From Ambrosia x helenae (Eukaryota > Streptophyta > Magnoliopsida > Asterales > Asteraceae): 64,000 bases of DNA. Positions 21,701-32,942 of the stretch are shown here, piece by piece. The position numbers and the translations under genes were made by a program. Below the pieces are notes generated by a model. The model was not told the origin of the DNA. It ran no database searches and saw only the letters and a program-made list of their open reading frames with translations. The stretch spans positions 7,091,618 to 7,155,617 of the forward strand of contig CM061231.1 in the NCBI GenBank assembly GCA_030844895.1, in the 5' to 3' direction. Position 1 is the first letter of the stretch; each line of letters opens with the position of its first letter.

Positions 21701-23322
21701 GACATCAAAGTACATGCCACTCAATACGGGTGGACTCAATTTTTTGATGAAAATATAGACGATATCGTTGCTAAAACGGACAATATTGGGAATATACAAG
21801 AGAGTGGAAAAGGGGACATCTCGGCACCAACCTTCAATCTTGGTATTAGCTCGCAAGAGTCGGATGAAGAAACAAAAAAAATGTCAGATAATATCAAGAA
21901 AGGTGTTGACAATGATAAACATGACGGAGAAGGAACGCATCAGTTATACGATCATCATCCAGTAAACATCAGTGAACAGATGAATGACGAGGAGAATTTG
22001 GTATGGACTTATTTGATGACAGTCGCACAAGATAAAAAAGAGGCAGACCAAAAACGTGTGGTTACGGGGAAAAATATATCAGATGGTCAAGATAAAGAAT
22101 TGACTGAAAAGGAAAAAAAGGCAGCAGAAATAGAAGCAGAAAAGGATGAAGTTGAAAGACTATTCACGTAACTACTATTACACACATGCATTATTATTAT
22201 TATTATTATTTTGTACATTGATGTTGATATGATTGTACAAACTGTTGCACATGTACGTATAAGCATGTTGTATAATCAACCTTTTTTTTATGCGATTTGC
22301 GCTATACAACAAGGAAATATTTGCAACAAGTTATGGATTGGAGACAAAGGCGTTTCTGTTGATAAGCTTAGTCCCGGGCAAACAACTATACACTGATACA
22401 ATAGACTGTTGGGCGGCAGTGTTAAACTATCAAGAAAGACATAAAGGCCCAGATTCGCCTAGAAGACTGTTTTGTTATACATCAACAATTGTGAGTACAA
22501 ACATAACACACACACACACACCACACATGTATTTACACACACGAATTCAAAAATTTGACAAAAAACATGTTTGTTAACAGTGCAACTGGATGCTCACTAA
22601 AATGGTCACGACCGACCAAAGAGTAGACAAGTTCCAAAAAAATTTGCTAATAGTGTTGGAAGGGCAAAATGACAAAATGGACCTCAATTCGTATGATGTA
22701 GTTGTGTTTCCTGTGCTGGAAAAAAAACACTTCTACTTGGTGTGTTTTGACCTTAGGAAGCCTTCATTGGAAGTGGTAGACAACATGCATAAGAAAACTA
22801 GTTGGGTGTCGATAAAGGATAACAGCAGGTTCGCGTTAAAGAGCATAACATACAAAATAGTAAGTTAAATAAAGTTGTATTACGTATATGTTATACAATT
22901 GTTTTAATTATTATACTGTGATAATGATTTTTATTATTATTATTATTATTATTTTGTTTTTGCAATTGTTGTTACAGAAGCATATATTGTGTGTTTACAT
23001 GCACCGTGTTCAACATCCAATGGCAAATAAAATGCCATTTGTAAGTGCCTCAAAAAAGGAGCTGGAATGGGCAACGAAAGAAAATTTTACTGATTGCGGA
23101 GTGTTTGCCATGCGTCACATGGAGATGTACAAAGGAAAAGACGAACCATTTGAATGCAGTTTCAACAGCGAGGAATCGGATCAATGAGCGCAAATAAGCA
23201 ATCTAAGAATGAAGTATGGTGCGAGAATATTACTATCGGAAGCGAACGTGTTTAAGCAGGCTGTGCTGAATGATGCAAGGAGCGAAATGGATAAAATGAA
23301 GTCAAAATCTAGTCTGTCATAA
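18798..23322 (+). pseudogene. MULE-encoded Ulp1-like (C48) cysteine protease gene, premature stop near the C-terminus
   Basis: Small 5' exons with clean GT-AG borders join in frame: 18798-18879, 18963-19052, 19140-19220, then about 19361-19426. They encode a Lys-rich tail. Larger exons follow: about 19968-20682 (LSLAVKKMTKKQRDAI... LLGIPNSGIELESF), 20764-21048, 21544-22168, 22313-22491, 22581-22860 and 22979 onward. The last two hold the Ulp1 triad: His in KKHFYLVCFDL, Asp in LEVVDN and Cys in NFTDCGVFAMRH, so the active site looks intact. A TGA at 23185-23187 interrupts the frame, but 45 further sense codons (LRMKYGARILLSEANVF) follow to a TAA at 23320-23322. The original C-terminus was therefore longer. 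Ulp1 enzymes cleave SUMO-like tags; the role in MULE transposition is unknown. The internal exon edges are approximate. Confidence 0.75.
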
Positions 23323-23760
23323 ATTCTTTTTTTTTTCCGTTTAGTATGATGTTGGTATTTTGTTGGCTTGACCATTAAGGGTGTGAAAAGACATAGTAAT
23401 ATGATGTAGTCAAATGCACACATTCGTATGGTTTATAATAGCATGTGTACTACTTTTGAACGTTGGTATCGAATAATAGATTTTTTTTTTGTGTATGCAT
23501 TTTTGTAGTGTATAACACACATGTGTTATAATTAAAAAAAAAAAAAAAACCGAAGGCGTCATGTTTAACTAAAATTTAAAATAGGCGTTTAATTCAATAA
23601 CATGACATGCACGTTGCTATATATATATATACATACATATAAAAAAACAAATACAAAGTAGAAAAGAAACAGAACACGAACCAAATGTGTAGTTCAAATG
23701 TATATATTACATATATGTAATACAAAGTCATCATGCTTGTAAAAAAGTATTATTATTATT

Positions 23761-23798
<38 letters not shown>

Positions 23799-24090
23799 AA
23801 AGGCGTCATAATGTATGTAATACATATGTGTGCTGCAAAAAAAACAATAGTGCTGAATGTATAGTGCAATTAGTCATTATGAAATCATATTGCATGTATC
23901 AATATCCGCACATATGATAGTATACCACACCATATTATTGGTCAAAATCAAGGCAACGTAATGCAAGTAAACAAAAAACATGTGGAAAAAATGATAATGT
24001 TCAAACGTGTCAATATAACACGTGTGTTATATTGCGACAACAATTTAATTCCCAAAGCCGGACGCGACAACAACATTTTTTAACAGCAGA
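23323..24090. other. Spacer between the convergent MULE genes
   Basis: AT-rich DNA holding an ATT microsatellite (about 23745-23797), a TA run and several ACACATGTGT-type motifs (for example 23517-23528 and 24018-24032). It would contain the 3' ends of both genes; I see no other feature. Confidence 0.6.
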
Positions 24091-27000
24091 TTATGCGGAC
24101 TCCTTTGCAGCAGCTGCCGCCGCCTCCTTTGCAGCTTGAATCTTATGACAATTGCGCGAATCATGGTCATACACATATTTGTTGCAAGTGCGACACAACC
24201 TTGGGTTTGGGTTTCTTTTGTATCTAACTGCAGCCTTTTCACCAGGGCCGATTAGTCGCTTGTTGGTGCCACAACCTTTGTTTCTGATACCTTGAGGCGG
24301 ATTAACAGTAACATCAACAACTTCAGGTTGATTAATAACATCACTTATAATAGCACTTTTCTTGTTGCATTCAAGTTCATCTGGAAACTCTTCATATATT
24401 TTGTCTCTTATTTCCTTGATTTGTGTAGAGAGTGCAGAAAGTTTGTCAGGTTTGCGTCTTAAACGGTCAGCGCATTGGACAATCAGATCTATAATCTCGT
24501 CTCTAATTACAGATTCTGGATCATTATCAGCCGAATATCTGTGTGAAACGTCATAAACCTTTGTTGGAAGCACGTATCGATTCCATCGCATAGACTGATA
24601 TTGAACGGGTATCTTATCAATCTGATTATATCTAAACACGCAGAAAACATGCCTACACAAATAGCCGTTGCGTGTAAAACCCATACACGTACATGAAACG
24701 GTCTGATCACACACATTGAGAGTAACCTACACACCGGTAAAAACAAACATAACATGTCATTAGTTAGGAAACCAATACTTAACAAAATGCTGAAACAATG
24801 TTGTAAATACATGTTGATATAAAATGACCGCACATACAGTTTGATATTACTCATATGCACGTTACACGATGTTGTGTATAACAGTTTGTAATAATGCATA
24901 TGTGTAATACAGGACGTTATATGTAACAGTACGTTATATTGCACATGTGTATTATATGACTTTAAGGTAATTATCATGTAACAGTACGTTATATTGCACA
25001 TGTGTACTATATTGCACATGTGTACTAAATTGAATGACAAACATAGAGTATTACCTCATACGTATTGACAAGTTTGTAAAGCTTGTTGGTGTGGGCAACG
25101 TTGTAAATCTTAACCGCATCGTGTTCTTCGCGATTAACTATATAACATTTTGACATACTTCTATAAATCTCCTTTTGCACTTCTAAAAATATTTTACGCG
25201 TATATAGTTCAAATGCGTGTCTTTCTATAGGAACATTTTGAGGCATTGACGGTGTTGTTGTGTTACTCTCAAACTCAGCAGTACGTTGCTTTTGGCGTTG
25301 TCCATCAATTGCTGTGTCAAAGCACATCAGGAAGTGTACTAAAGTGCTGGTTCCACTAGAATGTACTTTAAACAACGCATTAGAACTCTCGCACCTTGAT
25401 GTTGTTTTCATTAAACAACACATGGGTATGTCTCTGAAGTGGCAAGGGACCCATTGTGTACAAATATTATACATCTCATTCAACCAGCTATTGTCACTCA
25501 GATGCAAGTTGCTCATAAGAAGACTCCATCTTTCTTCAAACTCAGACGGTGTAATAAACAAATTCCAGACCAGTTTGTGGATTAATTTACGCAAATCTTC
25601 GGGATCTACCAATTCACATGATATCTGGCAAGTATATTTGTAAATGTTAGAAAAAAAATATAATAAAACAAAAAGAGATGCGTATGTAATTGCACGCACA
25701 CACAAACACACACGTATATATATATATAAACGCTTTTAATACGGAAAAAAAAATAATAATAAAAGAATAATGGAACTTAACAAACCTTCTTAGGAATCTT
25801 TTTGACGATATGCCACATGCACAAACGATGAATTGACTTGTCAAACACGGTAGACACAGCTTGTTTCATTGATGCGTCCTGGTCAGTTAAGGTCAAAAGA
25901 GGCTGCTTCTTATGAGCTTTTAGGAATGTTTTGAGTAGCCAAACGTACGATTCAACTGTTTCATCATATATGAGACCGGCTCCAAATGTAACACATTTTT
26001 TATGGTGGTCCACACCCGTAAAAGGGACGAAAATCATATTATACCTGTAACAGTAAATATACATGACATGATTAATATGTAATCGTATCAGTTGCACATG
26101 TGTATGAATCAAACTTGCGAGTTAAAAGTGAACTTACATGTTGGTATGATACGTTGCATCAAATCCCATAACATCCCAAATGCTTCATAGTTGCATGATG
26201 AGACATCATCAGCCCAAAACAACGACCTCAACTCACTACCGACAACTACGTACTCAAAGAAGAAGTTGTGTAAGTTCAATGTTCGGGAATTCAGCGTATC
26301 AATGATCATTTGAGCATCCCGATCACCAACGAAAAGTCGGATGTCTCTAGCGGCATTTTTATAATCATTTTTTGTACCACGTACATTTTGATGACCGCCT
26401 TTCAAAGAACATTGCAGCCTATGTGCAACCGTTGCACCGATTTTGTTCATACTGAGTTTATGTATGAATTGATGGTCCGAATACCTAAGCTTCCTTCGTT
26501 TTTTTGTGAATTCCATGTTGTGCGAGTCAACTAAAACATGGTTATGAGCCTCAATAAACCCATACAAGTGGAATTTAGAAGTACCAGCAATAGCGCTTAA
26601 AGTGATACGTGCTTGGCAATCGGTAACGTTAAACCTACTACGACGACGTTTTGCAACATCAACAGAATTTGTTGAATCGAAATCCTGGAATTTTGGCTTA
26701 CTTGCTTTATTGCACAACAAGTACCTATGGGTGATAACGCCTTGATTCCTTTTTACAGTGCCCAATCGAGTAGAAAACCCAGACGCTTCTGCATAAGTGT
26801 TGTACATCTTGACAACATCATCCCAAGAATCGTAATCCGTTTTCAGAACAGGTTTAATATCATCCGGTACGTCAGGTATCCAACAGGCGGTTCCACCAGG
26901 AGTTAAATAAACATGACTGGATACACGGCCTGCATTTAAAAACAGTGTATGTATCATTATTTTTATCGTCATCATCATCATAAAGAGTGAATATGTGCAA

Positions 27001-27554
27001 AAAAATATAAAAATAAAAAAAAAAATCATGCAGTGTATGAAACACGAAGAACACTAAAAAACGAATGTAGTGCACATGTGTAACACGTATTTGTTTGAAA
27101 GAACATTCCGTATGTATTGCACATGTGAAGTGCGTAACAATAATAATAAAAAAAAACACACAAACACACAAATTGTTGTACAGAACAACTAGTAAACACA
27201 TATCAAAATGTAGTGCACATGTGTAGTACGAAAAAAATTGAATCAGGTACCTCTATGTTCAATGCCAGATAGATTTGTATAACCTGAAGAAGATTTGACA
27301 CACGAAGAAGAAGCAAGGTTTGATGTAGATTCTGCAATATCATCTATAAAGATAGGTTGTTTTCCTCGATTATCTTCAATACGTGACGAAGAATCCGCGT
27401 TTATTACAGATTTGTTTGAATTAGATGAAGAATTTTGACCTAATTAACAACAACAACAACAACAACAACAAAATCATACAGTTAATCTTCACATATCACA
27501 TACGTGAAATTAATTAAAAAAAAAAGAAAGAAAGAAAGAACCTTCGATCGTCAT
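24091..27554 (-). pseudogene. FAR1/FRS-type MULE transposase gene with a 1-base deletion before the first catalytic Asp
   Basis: Six exons on the minus strand have consistent splice sites and phases: 27554-27542, 27439-27251, 26929-26138, 26044-25786, 25624-25055 and 24726-24091. Exon 3 encodes the FAR1 DNA-binding domain (YLLCNKASK, then FNVTDCQAR, then an AHNH pair). Next comes the start of the MULE transposase, where one G is missing at 26175-26177, so the expected FDATYHTN motif is read in the wrong frame. Exon 4 restores the family text (YNMIFVPFTGVDHHKKCVTFG; second Asp in LTDQDASM). Exon 5 has the Glu region (EFEERW). Exon 6 has a SWIM zinc finger (CTCMGFTRNGYLCRH) and a C-terminal zinc knuckle CX2CX6HX4C. 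Apart from that deletion the gene appears intact. FHY3/FAR1 transcription factors derive from this transposase class. Confidence 0.85.
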
Positions 27555-27700
27555 TGGTAACAGATGAATGTTGATTCCAATACAGAAGAGCTGAATATAT
27601 GAGTTGAGCTATATGATCATACGGTAGTTATTAGGTGGTTAATTGATATGCTAATTACAAATTGTACAGAAGTTCTATATGGTTTGGAGGGTATATATCA

Positions 27701-27837
27701 GTAATAGACTTATTATAATTAAGGAATGATTGTAACTATTTTTGTAGTATATCTCTCCTCATTATTAGGAGATTTGATTTGTATATTATATATATGATTG
27801 TATCAATGTGAAGAGGCAATAAGAATTCATTCCATCA
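27701..27837 (+). repeat. 5' LTR of nested copia element
   Basis: It begins GTAATAGACTTATTATAATT (leading T lost) and ends TTCCATCA. The text matches the 3' LTR at 32384 onward. Confidence 0.85.
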
Positions 27838-27988
27838 TGGTATCATCCTACCTATAGATCCAACCCTATTCTTTTCTTCTTGATTCATCGCCGCCTTTAC
27901 GTCTGAATTGCTTCTTCGACAATTCTGCTCCTTTTTTTCTGTCCTCTTCACATCGTCCCTCTTCTCTCTAAACAAACATATATCCTCC

Positions 27989-30900
27989 ATGGATTCCAAA
28001 CTACACCCGGCGATGACCGTATCAAACATACGGAACTTCATTCCCATCACTCTTGAAGACGAAAACTCGCACTACATAACCTGGTCTGAATTGTTTCAGA
28101 TTCATTGTCGTGCGTACGACGTTTTCGATCACCTTCAACCTCAACAACCCGCTGCCACTCCTTCATCTTCGACTGCTGAGGGAAACCAAGCAACCCCGAC
28201 ATCGGCTGAAGCCCTATGGTCTCGTCTCGACGCCATAGTTCTTCAGTGGATCTACGGGACTATTTCTCAAGGCCTTGTTCACACCATCATGACACCGGGT
28301 CAAACCGCTTATGATGCGTGGATTGCTTTACAACACCATTTTAATGATAATAATAGTACTCGATCTATCTTTTTGACACAAGAATTTGCCAATCTGAATC
28401 TCGCAAATTTTCCGTCTATGGCCGCTTACTGTCAACATGTCAAGCTTCTTGCAGATCAATTAGCCGGGGTTGGTGCACCGGTGGATAACGATCGGCTGGT
28501 ACTCCAATGCTTAGCCGGCCTTACCGAGCAGTTTGACGGGATCTCCACAGTTCTTGGAAACCAAAAAACCATTACCGGACTTCGCCGAGGTCCGCTCTCG
28601 CCTCAACATGGAAGAAAAGAAGAAAAAACGCTACGCCGCGACTGCCGCCCAAGCTTCGGCCACTGCCCTTTCGGCTTCGGTCTCATCTTCCGCTTCTACA
28701 GATGACCGGAATCGGGGAGGTCGTGGTCGTGGCCGCGGAAGGGGTCGTGGCCGTGGTGTTAATAATCGTAGATCGGCTCCTGGGTATAATGTTCATGGAA
28801 GTAATGTTTCAAATGGATACAGTGGTGGAAATAATGTCTCGAATGGATACAGTGGCAATCCATATATTGTCTTTCCACAAAGTTGGGCCGCATCCCAGTG
28901 GGCCAGCCTTCTTCAAGCCCGAAGCCAGCAAAGTCCAAATCAAGTGCCACCATGTCCGTACCCTTCGAAGCCAAGCCCATCAACATCCGGTCAGGGTCTG
29001 TTGGGCCCGAGGCCCGACACTGCTTATCACACAGGCTACACACCTACGGACATTGAGCAGGCTCTATATACAATGGCCCTAAACCCACCTGATCATGGCG
29101 TTATGGACACCGGTGCATCTGCACACTCGGCCAACGAGCAAGGTATTTACTCCCCGTCTAATTTTAATATTTGCACTAATAAAAACATAATAGTTGGTAA
29201 TGGCATGTCTATTCCGGTTTTGGCCCAAGGTAACCAAGTCTTACCACCACCCTTTCCACCCCTAAAATTAAATAACGTCCTATTTGCACCAAATATCATC
29301 AAAAACCTAATATCTGTCAGACGCCTTACCACTGACAATTTAGTTTCCATTGAATTTGACCCATTTGGTTTTCTTGTGAAGGATCTCAAAACCAAGGCTC
29401 CTATCCTCAGGTGTAACAGCACAGGCGATCTCTATCCTCTCACACAACAATTCTCAACCACCTTCACCAAACCTACTGCTCTTGCTGCTGTGTCTCAAGA
29501 ACGTTGGCATCAACGCCTAGGACACCCCGGCAACAACCTTTTACATTCTTTGAAACAATCATCTTTTATTAATTATGGTAGAATAAATGACAAACTTTGT
29601 CAGTCATGTGTGTTTGGAAAGAGTATTAAATTGCCATTTTCAGATTCTATTAATTCTACTTGTTTGCCATTTGACATCATTCACAGTGACCTTTGGACCT
29701 CACCCGTGCTTAGCACGGCCGGTCATCGCTATTATGTGTTGTTTCTTGATGACTTTACCAATTTTTTGTGGACCTTTCCTCTTAGCCACAAGTCACAAGT
29801 TTTTACCACTTTTACGGCATTTCATAATTTTATCAACACCCAATTTGAACGTAAAATTAAACAATTTCAATGTGACAACGGTAAAGAATACGCAAATAAC
29901 CAATTCTTCGATTTTTGTAAGCAAACCGGCATGCAATTTCGATTTTCTTGCCCACACACCTCCTCCCAAAACGGAAAGGCGGAACGCAAAATCCGCACCA
30001 TTAATAACATGCTTCGCACCCTTCTTGCCCAAGCCTCCCTACCACCAAACCTGTGGCATCATGCCCTTGAAGCCGCAACTTACCTACTTAATATCCTTCC
30101 TAGCAAACAACACAATTTTTTCTCACCCACCTACCTTCTATACCACTGTTTACCCGAGTACGAACACCTTCGCGTTTTCGGGTGTTTGTGCTTTCCCCTC
30201 ACTCCATCTACCACTATCAACAAATTAATCAATCGCTCACAACCTTGTGTTTTTCTTGGATATCCCACCAACCATCGTGGTTATAAATGCCTTGACTTAC
30301 AAACTCATCGAGTCATTATTTCACGTCATGTGCATTTTGAGGAGTCCATCTTCCCGTATCAAATCCAATCAACCACAACACCACCTAATTACGACTTCCT
30401 CACACCACCGATTAATCCCATTCTATGGAACCAAATGTCTCCTGGAAATTCCCAAACCCACCACCCCAACCCACCTACACCTCTCGGCCCCCAACCTTCT
30501 CCTCACCCACACGACCCCACTCCACCAACATCAAATACCACAGCTCAACCCAACCAACACTCGCCGGCCCAAATCCCATCTCCTCAACAGACCACTCCCA
30601 CCTCTCCTTCCATACCCAACGCTAACCTCAATCCAATACCGGCCCAACCCACCCCCCTTCCCAGCCAGCCCACAACCGGCCCAAATATGTCTCCGCCCAC
30701 CATCCCAAGCCCAAACCCCACTACTCAACCACAACCTGCCCAAACTCAAGCCCACACCCGTACAATTCATACACGCTCCATGAGCGGGATTGTAAAAACC
30801 GAAACAACTTTTCAACCTTAACACCACAACCATCTCTCCCATACCCAAAAACCCACAGGTTGCTTTATCCATACCGGAATGGTACACTGCCATGCACAAC

Positions 30901-32388
30901 GAATTTAGTGCACTTCTTAAAAATAAGACCTGGGAGTTAGTACCACGTACTCCTAATATGAATATTATACGTAGCATGTGGCTTTTTAAACATAAATTCA
31001 GGTCAGATGGTTCGTTGGAAAGGTACAAAGCTAGACTTGTTTGTGATGGGCGACGGCAACAACCAGGTATTGACTGTGGAGAGACATTTAGCCCTGTGGT
31101 TAAACCAGCAACCATTCGTACAGTTTTATCACTCGCATTGGCACAATCTTGGCAAATCAATCAACTTGACGTCACCAATGCCTTCCTACATGGAAATCTC
31201 AACGAAACAATTTACATGTACCAACCATTTGGGTTTCGTCACAAAGACTTTCCAGACCATGTTTGCAAACTCAAGCGGTCTCTTTATGGCCTCAAGCAGG
31301 CCCCTCGGGCTTGGTATCAACGGTTCACAGATTTCATCACGCCACATGGGTTTTGTCAAAGTAAGTCCGATAATTCGCTTTTTGTGTTCAAAAGCGGTCA
31401 CGACATTGCCTATCTACTTATATATGTTGATGACATCATCTTAACCACATCAAATGAGCCGTTGCGACAGAAACTGATGGGTATTTTAGCAGGCGAATTT
31501 GCAATGAAAGATTTGGGACCACTATCTTATTTTCTAGGCATTCAGGTGCAGCGACAAGACAATAATATGTTTCTTTCTCAGTCAGCTTATGCTAAAGATA
31601 TTATACATCGCGCATCCATGGATTCGTGCAAATCCGTTGCAACCCCAGTTGACACCCAGTCTAAGCTCAGTGCAGACACAGGACCATTACACACAGATCC
31701 CTCTACCTACAGGAGTTTGGCAGGAGCTCTTCAGTACTTAACTTTCACTCGCCCTGACATCTCTTATGCTGTGCAACAGATCTGCATGCACATGCACGCT
31801 CCTAGAGAAGCCCATTGGAACGCCTTAAAGCGAATTCTCCGTTACATAAAAGGCACTCTTGATCTCGGTCTTCATCTATCACCCGCCTCCTCTATTTCTC
31901 TTCGCGCCTACACTGACGCTGACTGGGCAGGCTGCCCGGATACCAGACGCTCTACATCTGGATACTGTGTCTACCTTGGTGACAATCTTATTTCTTGGTC
32001 TTCTAAGCGACAGTCCACTGTTTCTTGCTCCAGTGCAGAGGCTGAGTATCGCGGGGTCGCAAATGTAGTTGCTGAAATTTGTTGGCTTCGCAATCTACTA
32101 CTTGAACTTCATCATCCCCTAACTCAGGCCACTATTGTCTACTGTGATAATGTGAGTGCCATTTACCTATCTGGCAATCCAGTTCAACACCAGCGCACCA
32201 AACACATTGAACTGGACATCCATTTTGTTCGTGAACAGGTACAACGCGGCAATGTTCGAATTCTACACGTATCTTCTAGACATCAGATCGCGGACATATT
32301 TACCAAAGGGTTGCCGCGAGTCCTGTTTGATGATTTCCGATCCAGTCTCAGTCTTCGGCCACCCTTCGCTTCGACTGCGGGGGTGTAA
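27989..32388 (+). pseudogene. Copia gag-pol of the nested element, two frameshifts
   Basis: The frame opens at ATG 27989 (MDSKLHPAMTVSNIRNFIPI) with a copia-type gag (YITWSELFQIHCRAY). It shifts at an A-run (28563-28568), after which the frame reads LPDFAEVRSRLNMEE, an Arg/Gly-rich GRGRGRG tract and the protease motif MDTGASAH. Integrase follows, with its HHCC zinc finger (HQRLGHPG... CQSCVFGKS) and the acidic core (SDLWTSP, CDNGKEY). A Pro-rich linker ends at a second shift in an A-run (30794-30798), after which RT (YVDDIILTTSNE) and RNase H (CSSAEAEYRG... DIFTKGLP) are open to 32388. Both breaks lie in A homopolymers, so sequencing or assembly error is possible for one or both. All other expected motifs are present. 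Confidence 0.85.
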
Positions 32389-32830
32389 TAGACTTATTAT
32401 AATTAAGGAATGATTGTAACTATTTTTGTAGTATATCTCTCCTCATTATTAGGAGATTTGATTTGTATATTATATATATGATTGTATCAGGCCATGGGGT
32501 ATACTCTAACATTTTGGGCGTTAACAGTGACATGGCATGTTAACTGATGTTGTACACCACTCCCCCCTTGTGTTAAGGGGCGTTAAAAGGATTATATGTT
32601 AACATGTTAACATAGTGTTAAGAAATCTAATTAATTTTGTTTCCTTTTTTAAACCAAAAACCACTAAAACAATAGTGTTAGATGGAGTTAATAGACTTAA
32701 ACCATTTGCATGAGATGATGTGGAGTGAAATAGGAGAAAGTGAGTGATATGGAACCTATGCAAAGTTAAGGAGGGTTAAAGTATACCCCAAGGCCTCAAT
32801 GTGAAGAGGCAATAAGAATTCATTCCATCA
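32384..32830 (+). repeat. 3' LTR of nested copia element, interrupted by a MITE
   Basis: TGTAATAGACTTATTATAAT begins at 32384, immediately after a GGGGG purine tract that overlaps the end of the RNase H frame. The LTR resumes after the MITE with TCAATGTGAAGAGGC and ends CCATCA at 32830. Confidence 0.85.
32490..32795. mobile_element. 306-bp MITE with GGCC...TGGGGTATACT inverted ends
   Basis: Left end GGCCATGGGGTATACTCTAA and inverted right end GGCCTTGGGGTATACTTTAA differ at two positions. The insertion duplicated TCA (32487-32489 and 32796-32798), and the uninterrupted site is present in the 5' LTR near 27801. A 3-bp duplication plus GGCC termini suggests a Tourist/Harbinger-type MITE. It has no ORF. 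Confidence 0.85.
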
Positions 32831-32881
32831 ATCAGGTAAGGAGGTTTTTTAAATAGTTGACAATAATACCCCCATGTTTAA

Positions 32882-32942
32882 GGAGTTCTTGAGTTCTTTC
32901 CATATCTATGAGTTCTCAATTGAATCTTCCCCAAACATTATA
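32882..32942 (-). repeat. MULE right terminal inverted repeat and its target duplication
   Basis: The inverted sequence of 32882-32933 matches the left TIR. AACATTATA at 32934-32942 is the second copy of the 9-bp target duplication. The protease gene's ATG lies 291 bases further on. Confidence 0.8.

Larger units (their letters stand above)
27701..32830 (+). mobile_element. Ty1/copia retrotransposon with 138-bp LTRs, nested in the MULE
   Basis: The 5' LTR (27701-27837) is followed directly by the primer site TGGTATCA. The 3' LTR (32384-32489 plus 32799-32830) is split by a MITE; removing it gives 138 bp, against 137 bp on the left where the first T of TGTAATAG is missing. ATCA (27697-27700) and ATCAG (32831-32835) look like the target duplication. 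The coding region has the gag, protease, integrase, RT, RNase H order with two frameshifts. Confidence 0.85.
17288..32933. mobile_element. Large Mutator-like element (MULE) with Ulp1-type protease and FAR1-type transposase, 15.6 kb with nested insertions
   Basis: Left and right ends form imperfect inverted repeats of about 50 bp: GGGGATGGTTCAAT, then GAGAACTCAT, on the left; inverted right end GGGGAAGATTCAAT, then GAGAACTCAT. A perfect 9-bp target duplication AACATTATA flanks both. The right end has one extra base (32933). Inside are two convergent genes: a plus-strand Ulp1-like protease (18798-23322) and a minus-strand FAR1-like transposase (24091-27554). A copia element (27701-32830) is nested near the right end; without it the MULE is about 10.5 kb. 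Plant MULEs carrying Ulp1-like proteases are known (for example Kaonashi-type). Both genes carry one disabling mutation, so this copy looks recently inactivated. Confidence 0.85.
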
